From: an uncultured Oscillospiraceae bacterium
Lineage (GTDB): Bacteria > Bacillota > Clostridia > Oscillospirales > Oscillospiraceae
Reading direction: 5' to 3'
DNA: 37,251 bases
NCBI GenBank assembly: GCA_949878425.1
Contig: CATLAL010000001.1
Location: 200,706-237,956 of the forward strand
A program made the translations under genes and the position numbers. The notes beneath the pieces are model-generated. The model saw only the letters and a program-made list of their open reading frames with translations, searched no databases and had not been told where the DNA came from. Shown one piece after another: positions 14,778 through 22,897 of the stretch (position 1 is the first letter of the stretch; every line of letters starts with the position of its first letter).

Positions 14778-17700
14778 TCACGGGTTCCGGCCCTCCCCGG
14801 CCAGCCGCAGGTCCTCCACCAATGTCAGCGCCGCGTCCAGGACAGGCTCCTTTCCGGTGACGGTCAGGGTCAGTGCGGGGACCTCCCCCGCCGCCAGGGT
14901 CAGCCGGCGGCGGTACTTGGGGCTGGAGCAAATGGCCGCCACCGCCTCGGCGGAGAAATCGCTGATAACGAATTTCAGCTTATCCCCCCGCTGGGAGATG
15001 TCGGAGACGCCAGCCCTGGCGGCGTTGGAGCGGAGCATGGCTACGTCCAGCAGGGCGTAGACGGATTTTGGCGGCTCGCCGTAGCGGTCCAGCAGCTCGT
15101 CGAGCAGGTCGCCGGCGTCCTCCGTGGTGCGCACGGCGGCGATGCGGCGGTACAGGTCCATCCGCTGCTCCGGCGCGGGGACGTAGCGCTCCGGGATGTT
15201 GGCGGAGATGGTGAGGTCCGCGGAGCACTCGGTGGATACCTTCTTTTTCTCCCCCTTCTCCTCCAGCACCGCCTCCTCCAGCAGCTGCAGGTACATGTCG
15301 TAGCCCACGCTCATCATATATCCGGACTGCTCCGGCCCCAGCAGGTTCCCCGCCCCCCGGATCTCCAGATCCCGCATGGCGATCTTGAACCCGGAGCCGA
15401 ACTCCACGTACTCCCGGATGGCGGTCAGCCGCTTGCTGGCCACCTCGGAGAGGACCTTGCCGGCGCGGTAGGTCATATAGGCGTAGGCCCGGCGGGCGCT
15501 GCGGCCAATGCGGCCCCGGATCTGGTGGAGCTGGGCCAGGCCCATCCGGTCCGCGTCCTCGATGATGAGGGTGTTGACGTTGGCGATGTCGATGCCCGTC
15601 TCGATGATGGTGGTGCACACCAGGATCTGGGCCTCCCCCTCCACCATCTGCTGCATCACGGCGGACAGCTGCTGCTCGTTCATCCGGCCGTGGCCCACCA
15701 CCACCTTTACCTCCTCCCCCACCAGCTTGCGCACCCGGGCGGCGGTCAGGTCGATGGTCTCCACCCGGTTGTGGAGGTAGTACACCTGGCCCCCCCGGTC
15801 GATCTCCCGGCGCATGGCGTCCGAGAGCATCCCCCAGTCGTGCTCCACCACATAGGTCTGCACGGGCTGGCGGTTGTGGGGGGGCTCCTCCAGGGTGGAC
15901 ATGTCCCGGATGCCGGAGAGGGCCATGTTCAGCGTTCGGGGAATGGGGGTGGCGGTGAGGGTGAGCACATCCACCTGGCGGCTGAGCTCTTTGAGCTTCT
16001 CCTTGTGGGTGACGCCGAAGCGCTGCTCCTCGTCCACCACCAGCAGCCCCAGGTCCTTGAAGGCGATATCCTTTTGCAGCAGCTTGTGGGTGCCGATGAG
16101 CAGGTCGATCTTCCCGGCGCGCAGATCGCTGAGGATCTGGCGGCACTGCCCCGGGGTCTGGAACCGGCTGAGGACCCGGATCTCCACGGGAAAGGAGCGG
16201 AAGCGGTTGACCGCCGTGGTGTAGTGCTGCTGGGCCAGCACCGTGGTGGGCACCAGGATGGCCGCCTGCTTGCCGTCCAAAACGCACTTCATCACCGCCC
16301 GCAGGGCCACCTCTGTCTTGCCGTAGCCCACGTCCCCGCAGAGCAGCCGGTCCATGGGCAATGGCCGCTCCATGTCCCGCTTGATCTCCGCGATGCAGCG
16401 CAGCTGGTCCTCGGTCTCCGCGTAGTCAAAGGCGTCCTCGAACTCCCGCTGCCAGGGGGAGTCGGGGGAGAAGGCGAAGCCGGGGCGGCGCTGCCGCTGG
16501 GCGTAGAGGGCGATGAGGTCCTTGGCCAGATCCTTCACCGCCGCCTTGGCCCGGCTCTTCTGTTTGGTCCAGTCCGCGCCTCCCAGCTTGCTGAGCTTGG
16601 CGGGGCGGACCTCCCCGTCGCTGTCCACGCCCCCGCCGCCGATGTACTTGCTCACCAGGTCCAGCTGGGTGGCGGGCACGTAGAGGCTGTCGCCCCCGGC
16701 GTAGGCAATCTTGATGTAGTCCTTTTCCACCCCGTCCACGGGCATCTTCCGGATGCCCTCAAAGCGGCCGATGCCGTGGTGGGTGTGGACCACCAGGTCC
16801 CCCACGGTCAGGTCCGTGTAGCTGAGGAGCTTCTGCCGGCTGTCCCTCCTGGAGGACCTGGCCGGAGCCTTTTTCCCGGAGGCGGAGGCGGTGAGCTGGC
16901 CCTCCGTGAGAATGGCCAGGTTCAGCTGGGGGTACTCCGCCCCGGCGGAGAGGGCCCCCACCGCGATGCGCACCTCCCCGCCCCGGGGCATGGCGTTCAG
17001 CTCGAAGTCCAGGGCCGCGGGGATCTTCCGCTCCTGGAGCATTCTCTGCATGTTTCGGGCCCGGGTGGGGCTGCCGCACAGCAGCAGCACGGCGTACCCG
17101 GCGGCTATGTAGTGCTCCAGGTCGCCGGCGGCGGCCTCCACGCTGCCGCCGTAGGCGCTCAGCTGCTTGGCGGTAATGGCCAGCAGGGTCCTGGGGGCCA
17201 GGGGGTAGCGGGAGGTGGGCAGGGACTCCATCATGCACACCGGGAAGTTCTCCAGGCTCTCCAGCCACTCCCCCTGGGTCAGCAGCAGCCGTGTGAGGTC
17301 GCCGTTCTCCTCCCCGGCGGCCAGCAGAGTCTCCGTGTCCTCCTTGGCCTGCCAGAGGACGCTCTTCACCCGCTCGCCCACCCGGCCCGTCTCGCTGACG
17401 CAGAGAAGGGCGTCCGCCGGCAGGTAGGCGAAGGCGGAGGCCGGCTCCGCCCCAGGCAGCAGCTCAGCCGCCGGCAGCAGCAGGGCAGAGGGGATATTTT
17501 GGGTCCGCCGCTGGGTTGCTACGTCGAAGCTGCCCAAAGAGTCCACCTCGTCGTCAAAGAACTCGCAGCGCACCGGCTCCTCCATCAGGGGGGAGTAGAC
17601 ATCCAGAATGCCCCCCCGCAGGGCAAACTGACCCACGCCCTCCACCTGGTCCGCGCGGGTGTAGCCGGCGTCGATGAGGCGGCGGGGCAGGTCCGCCAGG

Positions 17701-18146
17701 TCATAGCGGCCCCCCAACTCCAACGAGACGGCCGCGGAGCGCAGACGGCGGAGGGGGCTGGTCTTTTGCAGCAGCCCCTCGGCGGTGCAGACCACCGTCT
17801 CCCCCTCCAGGCCCTGGCTGAGCCGGTAGAGCACGGCGATGCGGCCCAGCTCCCACTGGCGGGAGGCCACGGCTCCCTGCCGCACAAAGAGTTCCCGGGC
17901 AAAGAGCTTCAGCGGCGCTCTGCCCAGCAGGGTCTCCAGATCGCCGGCCAGACGGCTGGCCTCCCCCTCGTCGGAGCAGACCACCACCAGGGGACGGCCG
18001 CTCTCCCGGGCCAGGGCAGCCGCGATCTGGGCCCGGTGGACCGGGGCCAGGCCCGTCACCGCCGCCGGACAGCCGCCGCCCTCCGCGGCGGCAGCCAGCG
18101 CACCGGCCTCCGGTATGCCCAGCAGCGTTTGGAGCAACTGTTCCAT
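14778..18146 (-). CDS. mfd: Transcription-repair coupling factor Mfd
   Basis: This 1122-residue ATP-driven translocase removes RNA polymerase stalled at lesions and recruits UvrA. Domains in order are an N-terminal UvrB-homology region, the RNA-polymerase-interacting CarD-like domain (TVGDLVVHTHHGIGRFEGI, about residue 445), a RecG-like helicase core and the C-terminal TRCF domain. The core has Walker A CGDVGYGKTEVALRA near 605, VVDEEQRFG near 703, TATPIPRTL, and IETGIDIANV...DADRMGLAQLHQIRGRIGR. The length is close to the usual 1150. The start is the ATG at 18146 with AAGGAGG upstream; a longer frame begins inside the promoter. Its own promoter lies at 18254-18282 and the leader contains a stable hairpin. 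It is normally near pth/spoVT in Firmicutes; here its neighbour is the helicase-loader pair. Confidence 0.97.
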   Translation of the reverse strand: MEQLLQTLLGIPEAGALAAAAEGGGCPAAVTGLAPVHRAQIAAALARESGRPLVVVCSDEGEASRLAGDLETLLGRAPLKLFARELFVRQGAVASRQWELGRIAVLYRLSQGLEGETVVCTAEGLLQKTSPLRRLRSAAVSLELGGRYDLADLPRRLIDAGYTRADQVEGVGQFALRGGILDVYSPLMEEPVRCEFFDDEVDSLGSFDVATQRRTQNIPSALLLPAAELLPGAEPASAFAYLPADALLCVSETGRVGERVKSVLWQAKEDTETLLAAGEENGDLTRLLLTQGEWLESLENFPVCMMESLPTSRYPLAPRTLLAITAKQLSAYGGSVEAAAGDLEHYIAAGYAVLLLCGSPTRARNMQRMLQERKIPAALDFELNAMPRGGEVRIAVGALSAGAEYPQLNLAILTEGQLTASASGKKAPARSSRRDSRQKLLSYTDLTVGDLVVHTHHGIGRFEGIRKMPVDGVEKDYIKIAYAGGDSLYVPATQLDLVSKYIGGGGVDSDGEVRPAKLSKLGGADWTKQKSRAKAAVKDLAKDLIALYAQRQRRPGFAFSPDSPWQREFEDAFDYAETEDQLRCIAEIKRDMERPLPMDRLLCGDVGYGKTEVALRAVMKCVLDGKQAAILVPTTVLAQQHYTTAVNRFRSFPVEIRVLSRFQTPGQCRQILSDLRAGKIDLLIGTHKLLQKDIAFKDLGLLVVDEEQRFGVTHKEKLKELSRQVDVLTLTATPIPRTLNMALSGIRDMSTLEEPPHNRQPVQTYVVEHDWGMLSDAMRREIDRGGQVYYLHNRVETIDLTAARVRKLVGEEVKVVVGHGRMNEQQLSAVMQQMVEGEAQILVCTTIIETGIDIANVNTLIIEDADRMGLAQLHQIRGRIGRSARRAYAYMTYRAGKVLSEVASKRLTAIREYVEFGSGFKIAMRDLEIRGAGNLLGPEQSGYMMSVGYDMYLQLLEEAVLEEKGEKKKVSTECSADLTISANIPERYVPAPEQRMDLYRRIAAVRTTEDAGDLLDELLDRYGEPPKSVYALLDVAMLRSNAARAGVSDISQRGDKLKFVISDFSAEAVAAICSSPKYRRRLTLAAGEVPALTLTVTGKEPVLDAALTLVEDLRLAGEGRNP

Positions 18147-18191
18147 GCAGCGTCTCCTCCTTACAAAAAATTCCTCCGGAAAGCACAGGAA

Positions 18192-18222
18192 GGCCCACGC
18201 CAGTCCCCCCGAGGGGAGGCGT
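18192..18222 (-). promoter_or_regulatory. Hairpin in the mfd leader
   Basis: On the minus strand the leader contains a stem CACGCC...GGCGTG with an inner TCCCC/GGGGGA helix, about 45 nt before the start. It is followed by GGAGGAATTTTTTG and then the ribosome-binding site. This could act as an attenuator, but the evidence is only the fold. Confidence 0.3.
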
Positions 18223-18253
18223 GTGCCGTTTTCCTGATCGTTTGTCAAGCGGT

Positions 18254-18282
18254 ATGGTACTCCATCCCCCGGATGCTGTCAA
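18254..18282 (-). promoter_or_regulatory. Promoter of mfd
   Basis: On the minus strand TTGACA (18282-18277) and TACCAT (18259-18254) are separated by 17 nt. The leader is about 100 nt. Confidence 0.7.
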
Positions 18283-18331
18283 GGGGAAAACCGGCGGCTC
18301 CAGGGGAGTGCCCCCGGGACTCCGGGGCGGC

Positions 18332-19333
18332 TTAAAGATCCCTCTTGAGGAGTCGGATGTCGTCCCCAAAGAAGCGAAGCAGCTGGTACTCCCCGCTGAG
18401 CCGGGAGAGCACCGCCTCGCCGTAGCGCCGCCCCAGTTCCTCCAGGGGCAGGTTGGTGGATAGGACGGTCTTGCGCCGGGCCAGCAGCCGTTCGTTGACG
18501 ATCCGGTAGAAGGCGGACTGCACGAAGGCCGTCAGCAGCTCCGTGCCCAGATCGTCCATGATGAGCAGGTCGCAGCCGAGGCACCGGTTGATCTCCCGGT
18601 CCGGGTCCTCCTCGTAGGCGCTCTCCCGGCCGAACTTCTCCCGCTCAAACTGCTGGAACACGTGAGAGGCGGTGTCGTAGACCACGGAGAAGCCGTGGTC
18701 GCTGACCTCCCGGGCGATGCAGGCGGAGAGGAAGGTCTTTCCCAGCCCCGGCGCGCCGGTGAAGAGCAGGTTCCCGCTGCGCGGCCCGAAGGTGTGGGCG
18801 TAGTTGCCGCAGATCTCCCGGATGGCCTCCATGTTCTCCAAGGGGCTGATCCCGTACCCCTCCCAGGGGACGCTGCTGTACCAGTCAAAGGAGAAGGTGT
18901 CAAAGGACTGGCTGCCCAGGTCCAGCAGCTTGCTCAGGCGGCGGTTCTGCTCCCTGGCGCAGTAGGCCAGAAGGCACTGGCAGGGGGAGCCGTCCCGCAG
19001 ATAGCCGGTGTCCTGGCAGGTGGGACAGACAGGGCCGTCGTCCAGGTAGTCGTAGGGGTAGCCGGCCCCCACCAGGAGCTCCGCGCGCTCCGCCTGGAGC
19101 TCTAAATTGCTCCGCTCCAGCTCCCGGAGGGTTTGCTCCGGGTCCCCCTCGCTCTCAAAGGCCGCCAGGACCAGCCGGGCGGCGGTGCTCCGCAGCTCCC
19201 CCTCGATCCGCTCCAGCCGGGGCAGGCGGCGGTAGACCTCCGCCGTCCGGCGCTCCAGACGCTCCCGCCGGGCGTCCCGGTCCGCCTGGTAGCGGCGGTA
19301 GGCGGCGGAGAGAATGCCGGCGTCCTGTGCCAT
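18332..19333 (-). CDS. DnaI/DnaC-type replicative helicase loader
   Basis: This 333-residue AAA+ ATPase is predicted to load the replicative helicase. The N-terminal third is a charged coiled coil (about 10-95). A zinc-binding cluster follows (CPTCQDTGY...CQC, about 104-120), as in DnaI. The AAA+ domain has Walker A FTGAPGLGKTFLSA near 190, Walker B DLLIMDDLGTE near 252 and an STNLP sensor segment. It starts directly at the stop codon of the DnaD-like gene (TAA-ATG), a typical translationally coupled pair. DnaD and DnaI-type proteins act together in primosome assembly in Firmicutes, which supports the call. Confidence 0.92.
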   Translation of the reverse strand: MAQDAGILSAAYRRYQADRDARRERLERRTAEVYRRLPRLERIEGELRSTAARLVLAAFESEGDPEQTLRELERSNLELQAERAELLVGAGYPYDYLDDGPVCPTCQDTGYLRDGSPCQCLLAYCAREQNRRLSKLLDLGSQSFDTFSFDWYSSVPWEGYGISPLENMEAIREICGNYAHTFGPRSGNLLFTGAPGLGKTFLSACIAREVSDHGFSVVYDTASHVFQQFEREKFGRESAYEEDPDREINRCLGCDLLIMDDLGTELLTAFVQSAFYRIVNERLLARRKTVLSTNLPLEELGRRYGEAVLSRLSGEYQLLRFFGDDIRLLKRDL

Positions 19334-20425
19334 TTAGGTTCCCTCCTTCTCTCTGCGCAGCTGCTGGCGGTACTTCTCCATCCGGACCATGTCCTCCCGC
19401 ACCCCGGCGTCCCGGTTCCCCTGCCGGGGACCGGCCCGCTGGCCGGACGCCGGGTGGGAGCCGGACGCTGGTCGGGGGCCGGACGCTGGTCGGGGGCCGG
19501 ACGCTGGTCGGGGGCCAGACACTGGTCGGGGGCCAGACACTGGTCGGGGGCCGGAGGACGGCGGGGGGGCGTCCCCCGCCTCCACCTCCGCCAGGGTGTG
19601 GAGGCCCTTCTCGTGCCAGGAGGCCAGAATCCGATTCATGTAGGGCCATTTGAGCTCCTTGCACTTGAGGATGGTCCGGTCATAGGCCGCCTCCAGGGCC
19701 TCCGGCGCAAAGCCCATGGCGCTCCACTCCATGAGGTACTTCTCCTCCGTGGGGGAGGGCCGGCGCTCCCCCAGCCGCAGCAGGCGCATCATCTGGGGCA
19801 GCTCCTCCCGGCGGCGCTGGTCCTTTTTGATGTAGTCGGCGGCGCTCTCCTGAGTCATAAGGCCCTGGCGGGCCCACACATAGCCCTCCTTCTCGATCTG
19901 GCGCAGGGTGGGCCGGCGGCCCGGGCCGTACTGCTGGACCGTGCGCTCCGTGCAGAAGCCCACCAGGAGGAAGATCACGTCCGCCGGGAGGCCCAGCTGG
20001 TCGTAGAGCCCCAGCAGCGCCGCCACATCCGGCGTGGTGAGCTTCTTCCCCAGCTTCTCCTCCACCGCGCCGGTGAGGGAGCGAAACTCCGCGCCCTCCA
20101 GGGCCCGGGCCAGGTCCGAGCGGGTGTAGGCGGGCTTCTCCTCCGGCGGGGCGGGGAGGGGACTCTCCGCCTTCTCCGCCGCCCCCCGGCGGGGCAGGGA
20201 CACCAGGCCCTGGCGGACCAGCACATCCAGCGAGCGCCGGAACCGGACCTCGTCCCAGCCCAGCTGGGCGCGCAGCTGCTGGTCGTCCACGCCGCCCCGG
20301 TTGCGCAACACGGCGATGTACAGCAATGCCGCGTCCCCGTCGCCGCCCTGGATCAGCCGGCGGGCCACCGGGCCGGAGAGGACGATGCTCTCCTCCTCCG
20401 GCAGATGGAGTATGTATCCGTTCGT
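19334..20425 (-). CDS. DnaD-domain replication initiation protein, apparent ACG start
   Basis: This primosome protein of about 363 residues has an N-terminal winged-helix part (about 20-80), the DnaD/DnaB2-type helical domain around 175-245 (including YIKKDQRRREELPQMMRLL) and a C-terminal copy with WPYMNRILASWHEKGLHT. A tail of SGPRPV/A tandem repeats precedes the basic C-terminus. The first ATG/GTG/TTG in frame is the GTG at 20368, which has no ribosome-binding site and would remove the conserved beginning GYILHLPEEESIVLSG. AGAGGAGG at 20434-20441 lies exactly 8 nt before an ACG at 20425, in frame with that beginning and after an in-frame stop. I therefore place the start at ACG, used as an unusual start or derived from ATG by mutation or sequencing error. 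The helicase loader follows with no gap. Confidence 0.85.
   Translation of the reverse strand, partial: TNGYILHLPEEESIVLSGPVARRLIQGGDGDAALLYIAVLRNRGGVDDQQLRAQLGWDEVRFRRSLDVLVRQGLVSLPRRGAAEKAESPLPAPPEEKPAYTRSDLARALEGAEFRSLTGAVEEKLGKKLTTPDVAALLGLYDQLGLPADVIFLLVGFCTERTVQQYGPGRRPTLRQIEKEGYVWARQGLMTQESAADYIKKDQRRREELPQMMRLLRLGERRPSPTEEKYLMEWSAMGFAPEALEAAYDRTILKCKELKWPYMNRILASWHEKGLHTLAEVEAGDAPPPSSGPRPVSGPRPVSGPRPASGPRPASGPRPASGSHPASGQRAGPRQGNRDAGVREDMVRMEKYRQQLRREKEGT
19441..19557. repeat. Tandem 18-bp repeats in the dnaD-like gene
   Basis: About six copies of an 18-bp unit (GGCCGGACGCTGGTCGGG with one or two changes) encode SGPRPV/SGPRPA hexapeptides in the disordered tail of the DnaD-like protein. 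Copy number is likely to vary among strains. Confidence 0.8.
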
Positions 20426-20455
20426 AGGCCCCGCCTCCTCTCACTTCATGACAGC

Positions 20456-20484
20456 ATTCTACACGAAAAGCGCCTGCCCGTAAA
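20456..20484 (-). promoter_or_regulatory. Promoter of the dnaD/helicase-loader operon
   Basis: On the minus strand TTTACG (20484-20479) and TAGAAT (20461-20456) are separated by 17 nt. The predicted leader to the ACG at 20425 is about 24 nt, which leaves no room for an upstream start and supports that start site. Confidence 0.55.
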
Positions 20485-20490
20485 GAGGGA

Positions 20491-20563
20491 ATCCCCCCAA
20501 AAAAAGGACAAAACGGGAGCGTCCTTTCAGCGCCTTTGGCCTCGGGGCTCATTTTGGGGGGAT
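20491..20563. repeat. Long-range inverted repeat with nested hairpin
   Basis: ATCCCCCCAAAA (20491-20502) is the exact complement of 20552-20563. Between them AAAGGAC/GTCCTTT forms an inner hairpin. The structure fills the divergent gap between the dnaD-like and response-regulator genes. Confidence 0.6.
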
Positions 20564-20612
20564 GGCGTTTTGACAGATGTTAAACAGGCCCCAAGGCCTC
20601 TGTGCGCTTTTA

Positions 20613-20642
20613 TTGACACAGGCGGCAAATTTGTGCTACAAT
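20613..20642 (+). promoter_or_regulatory. Promoter of the LytTR two-component operon
   Basis: TTGACA (20613-20618) and TACAAT (20637-20642) are separated by 18 nt. Transcription would start near 20649, about 27 nt before the chosen ATG at 20676. Confidence 0.75.
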
Positions 20643-20675
20643 ACCCCCATCAAGGTGCAGAAATGGGGCGCGCAG

Positions 20676-21425
20676 ATGGACGGCAATCCAGAAATCCGGA
20701 TCCTCCTGGTAGACGACGAGGCGGAGATGCGCGCCTCCATCCGGGAGCTGCTCTCCTCCTACCGCCGCTTTTGCGTGGCCGGGGAGGCGGAGAGCCGGGA
20801 GGCCGCTCTGGCGCTGCTGGACCAGCGGGAGGTGGATGTGATCTTCTCGGACATCCAGATGGCGGGCGGCAGCGGCTTTGCCCTGGCGGAGACGGTCCAC
20901 CGCATCCGCCCGGACATTCTGGTGGTGTTCCTCACCGGCTACGCGGACCTCGCTCTGGACGGCTACCGCTACGGTCCGGTGGATTTTCTGGTAAAGCCGG
21001 TGAGCCGCCAGCGGCTGGAGCGGACCCTGGAGCGGATTGAGGAATGGCGGGACCGGCGGGCCCCGCCGCCGGAGGCCGTGCGCGTGGGAATCCAGACGGA
21101 GGGCGGCTACCGCATCGCGGACCCCCGGCGCATTGCCTACCTGGAGAAGAGCCAGCGGCGGATAAAGATCTGCTGGAAGGGCGGCTCCTTCGACTTCACG
21201 GGCCGGCCCATGCAGGAGCTGGAGGAGATGCTGCTGGACCACGACTTCTTCCGCTGCCACCAGTCCTACCTGGTCCCCCTGGGGGACATTCAGTCCATTC
21301 AAAAGGAGAGCTTCGGGCGTTCCTACAAGCTGCTTCTCAGCGGCGGCACGGAGCTCCCCCTCAGCAGGAAGAAGTATTACGAGCTCCGGGACGTACTGCG
21401 GGAGAAGGGGTATCGCATCCGGTAG
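20676..21425 (+). CDS. LytTR-family response regulator
   Basis: This 249-residue regulator has a receiver domain (about 7-125; acidic pair in LLVDDEAE, phosphoacceptor Asp59 in VIFSDIQMAGGSG, Lys in FLVKPVS) and a LytTR DNA-binding domain (about 140-245; YLEKSQRRIKI, FFRCHQSYLVPL, LPLSRKKYYEL). Such AgrA/LytR-type proteins control peptide signalling, competence, bacteriocins or wall metabolism. The start is the ATG at 20676, after the promoter at 20613-20642; its ribosome-binding site is weak, and an in-frame GTG at 20655 is the alternative. It is co-transcribed with the sensor kinase 27 nt downstream. No pheromone gene or processing protease is nearby, so the signal is unknown. Confidence 0.92.
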   Translation: MDGNPEIRILLVDDEAEMRASIRELLSSYRRFCVAGEAESREAALALLDQREVDVIFSDIQMAGGSGFALAETVHRIRPDILVVFLTGYADLALDGYRYGPVDFLVKPVSRQRLERTLERIEEWRDRRAPPPEAVRVGIQTEGGYRIADPRRIAYLEKSQRRIKICWKGGSFDFTGRPMQELEEMLLDHDFFRCHQSYLVPLGDIQSIQKESFGRSYKLLLSGGTELPLSRKKYYELRDVLREKGYRIR

Positions 21426-21452
21426 GCCCTGCGGGCCGGGGAGGGATGGTAT

Positions 21453-22598
21453 ATGGAACGGTGGATTGGGGCGGCGGCGCTGGCCGCCGCCGCTGCCTCC
21501 GGTATCGCCCTGGGCGGGCTTCGGGACGTACCCCCCAGGCAGACGGAGCGAAAGCTGCTGCTTCTGCGCTGGGCCCTGGCGGCGGCAATCGGGACGGATG
21601 TGGGGGCGCTGCTGCTCCTGGCCCGCCGGCTGGCGGCCTCAGGCGGCGCTCTGTGGCAGGCGGCGCTGGCCGCGCTCTGCCTCGCCCTGACGGCGCTGGC
21701 CCTCCTCCGGCCGGTGTCCCTGTTCCCGGAGGAGTCCGGGGCCCTGATCCTCTCGGACCAGAGCCAGCAGAAGCGGTTCACCCTGTGCCTGTTGCAGCTG
21801 ACGGCCGCCTTCGCCCTGTGCGGCGGCTGGCTGCTCCGCCTGCTCCGGGCCGGGCCCGGCGGCGAGGCCGGCGCTCTGGGCGACCTCCTCTTCGCCGCCG
21901 CGGCACAGGTTTGCCTGCTGTGGATCGGCCGGCAGTCCATCCGCAGCGCCTACGAGCGCATCGAGACCCTGGTGGACCAGCAGTATCAGGCAGAGCTGCT
22001 CAACTTTATGCAGGTGATCCGCTCCCAGCGCCACGATTTCAACTTCCACATGCAGGCCGTGGCGGGCATGGTGGAAAGCGGACGCTACGAGGACTGTAAG
22101 GGCTACGTCCGGGAGATGGTCAAAAACGCGGAAAAGCTCAACGACGTGCTGCCCCTGAAAAATCCCATCATCAGCGCCCTGGTCAACGCCTTTCAGGAGC
22201 TGGCCGCCGCCCGGGACATCCGGCTGGAGGTCCAGGTTCTCAGCCAGCTGGAGGACCTGCCCTGCACCATCTATGAGATCAACTCCGTTCTGGGCAATTT
22301 CCTCCAGAACGCCATTGACGAGCTGGAGGACAAGCCCCCGGAGGACCGCTGGATCCATCTGCTGATTATGAAGCGCAGCCGGCGCTACCTCATCAAGGTC
22401 TCCAACCCCTGCGCCAGGGTCCCGGAGGACTGCGAGCGCCTCTTTCGGGTGGGGTTCTCCACCAAGCGCTCCCACGAGGGCATCGGCCTGGTCTCCGTGC
22501 GGCGGATCGCCGCCAAATACGGCGGCGCCGCCTATCTGGAGCACGACCCGGGCGTCATCCACTTTATCGCCAAAATTCCCGAGAAGGCCGCGGGGTAG
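21453..22598 (+). CDS. GHKL-type sensor histidine kinase (AgrC/LytS-like)
   Basis: This 381-residue membrane sensor is the partner of the upstream LytTR regulator. The N-terminal 160 residues are hydrophobic, with about five membrane segments and no obvious extracellular domain. A coiled linker is followed by the phosphoacceptor segment IRSQRHDFNFHMQ (His194) and a GHKL ATPase domain: N-box INSVLGNFLQNAIDEL and G-box EGIGLVSVRRIAAKYGG. The GHKL lineage fits AgrC-type signal-peptide sensors. GGGAGGG precedes the ATG by about 8 nt. A strong terminator at 22759-22799 follows after a double-hairpin repeat. Confidence 0.9.
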   Translation: MERWIGAAALAAAAASGIALGGLRDVPPRQTERKLLLLRWALAAAIGTDVGALLLLARRLAASGGALWQAALAALCLALTALALLRPVSLFPEESGALILSDQSQQKRFTLCLLQLTAAFALCGGWLLRLLRAGPGGEAGALGDLLFAAAAQVCLLWIGRQSIRSAYERIETLVDQQYQAELLNFMQVIRSQRHDFNFHMQAVAGMVESGRYEDCKGYVREMVKNAEKLNDVLPLKNPIISALVNAFQELAAARDIRLEVQVLSQLEDLPCTIYEINSVLGNFLQNAIDELEDKPPEDRWIHLLIMKRSRRYLIKVSNPCARVPEDCERLFRVGFSTKRSHEGIGLVSVRRIAAKYGGAAYLEHDPGVIHFIAKIPEKAAG

Positions 22599-22634
22599 GG
22601 GCGTACACGCTTGGGCATACACGTTTAGGCATAC

Positions 22635-22702
22635 ATTCTTTTCTTTTTGAAAAAAGGAAAGAATCAAAAGAAAAACTTTATTTGCAAAGCTCCGCTTTGC
22701 TC
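22635..22702. repeat. Bipartite hairpin element, copy 2
   Basis: An AT-rich palindrome (ATTCTTTTCTTT...GGAAAGAAT) is followed by CAAAAGAAAAAC and a second hairpin GCAAAGC-TCC-GCTTTGC (22684-22700). It has the same order as the copy at 35903-35973, where the second hairpin has a different sequence but the same fold. Confidence 0.7.
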
Positions 22703-22754
22703 AAAGGATTTCTGTTTCACACGATTCTCCAGTTAAAAGTATCAGGCAGCGCTT

Positions 22755-22799
22755 GCGCCGCCGCCCGCATAAGGATGCGGACGGCGGCGTATTTTTTGT
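22755..22799 (+). terminator. Terminator of the two-component operon
   Basis: The stem CGCCGCCGCCCGCAT pairs with ATGCGGACGGCGGCG around AAGG and is followed by TATTTTTTG. It cleanly separates the kinase gene from the redox/export operon. Confidence 0.85.
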
Positions 22800-22838
22800 A
22801 CCAAATAATCGGGATTTGTCCCGAATCCGCAGACCGTC

Positions 22839-22866
22839 TTGTTTTATGGCGGGAACATGGTACTAT
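22839..22866 (+). promoter_or_regulatory. Candidate promoter of the redox/export operon
   Basis: TTGTTT (22839-22844) and TACTAT (22861-22866) are separated by 16 nt, about 25 nt before AAAAGGAG. A small palindrome, TCGGGA-TTTG-TCCCGA, lies at 22809-22824 just upstream and could be an operator. Moderate match only. Confidence 0.4.
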
Positions 22867-22897
22867 TACACTATCTTCAACAAAAAGGAGCGGTACC

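Noticed and set aside
15525..18335. A 936-codon open frame on the plus strand opposite mfd
   Set aside because: It is antisense to an unmistakable mfd, its product is low-complexity and matches no family, and long antisense frames are expected in such GC-rich codon usage.
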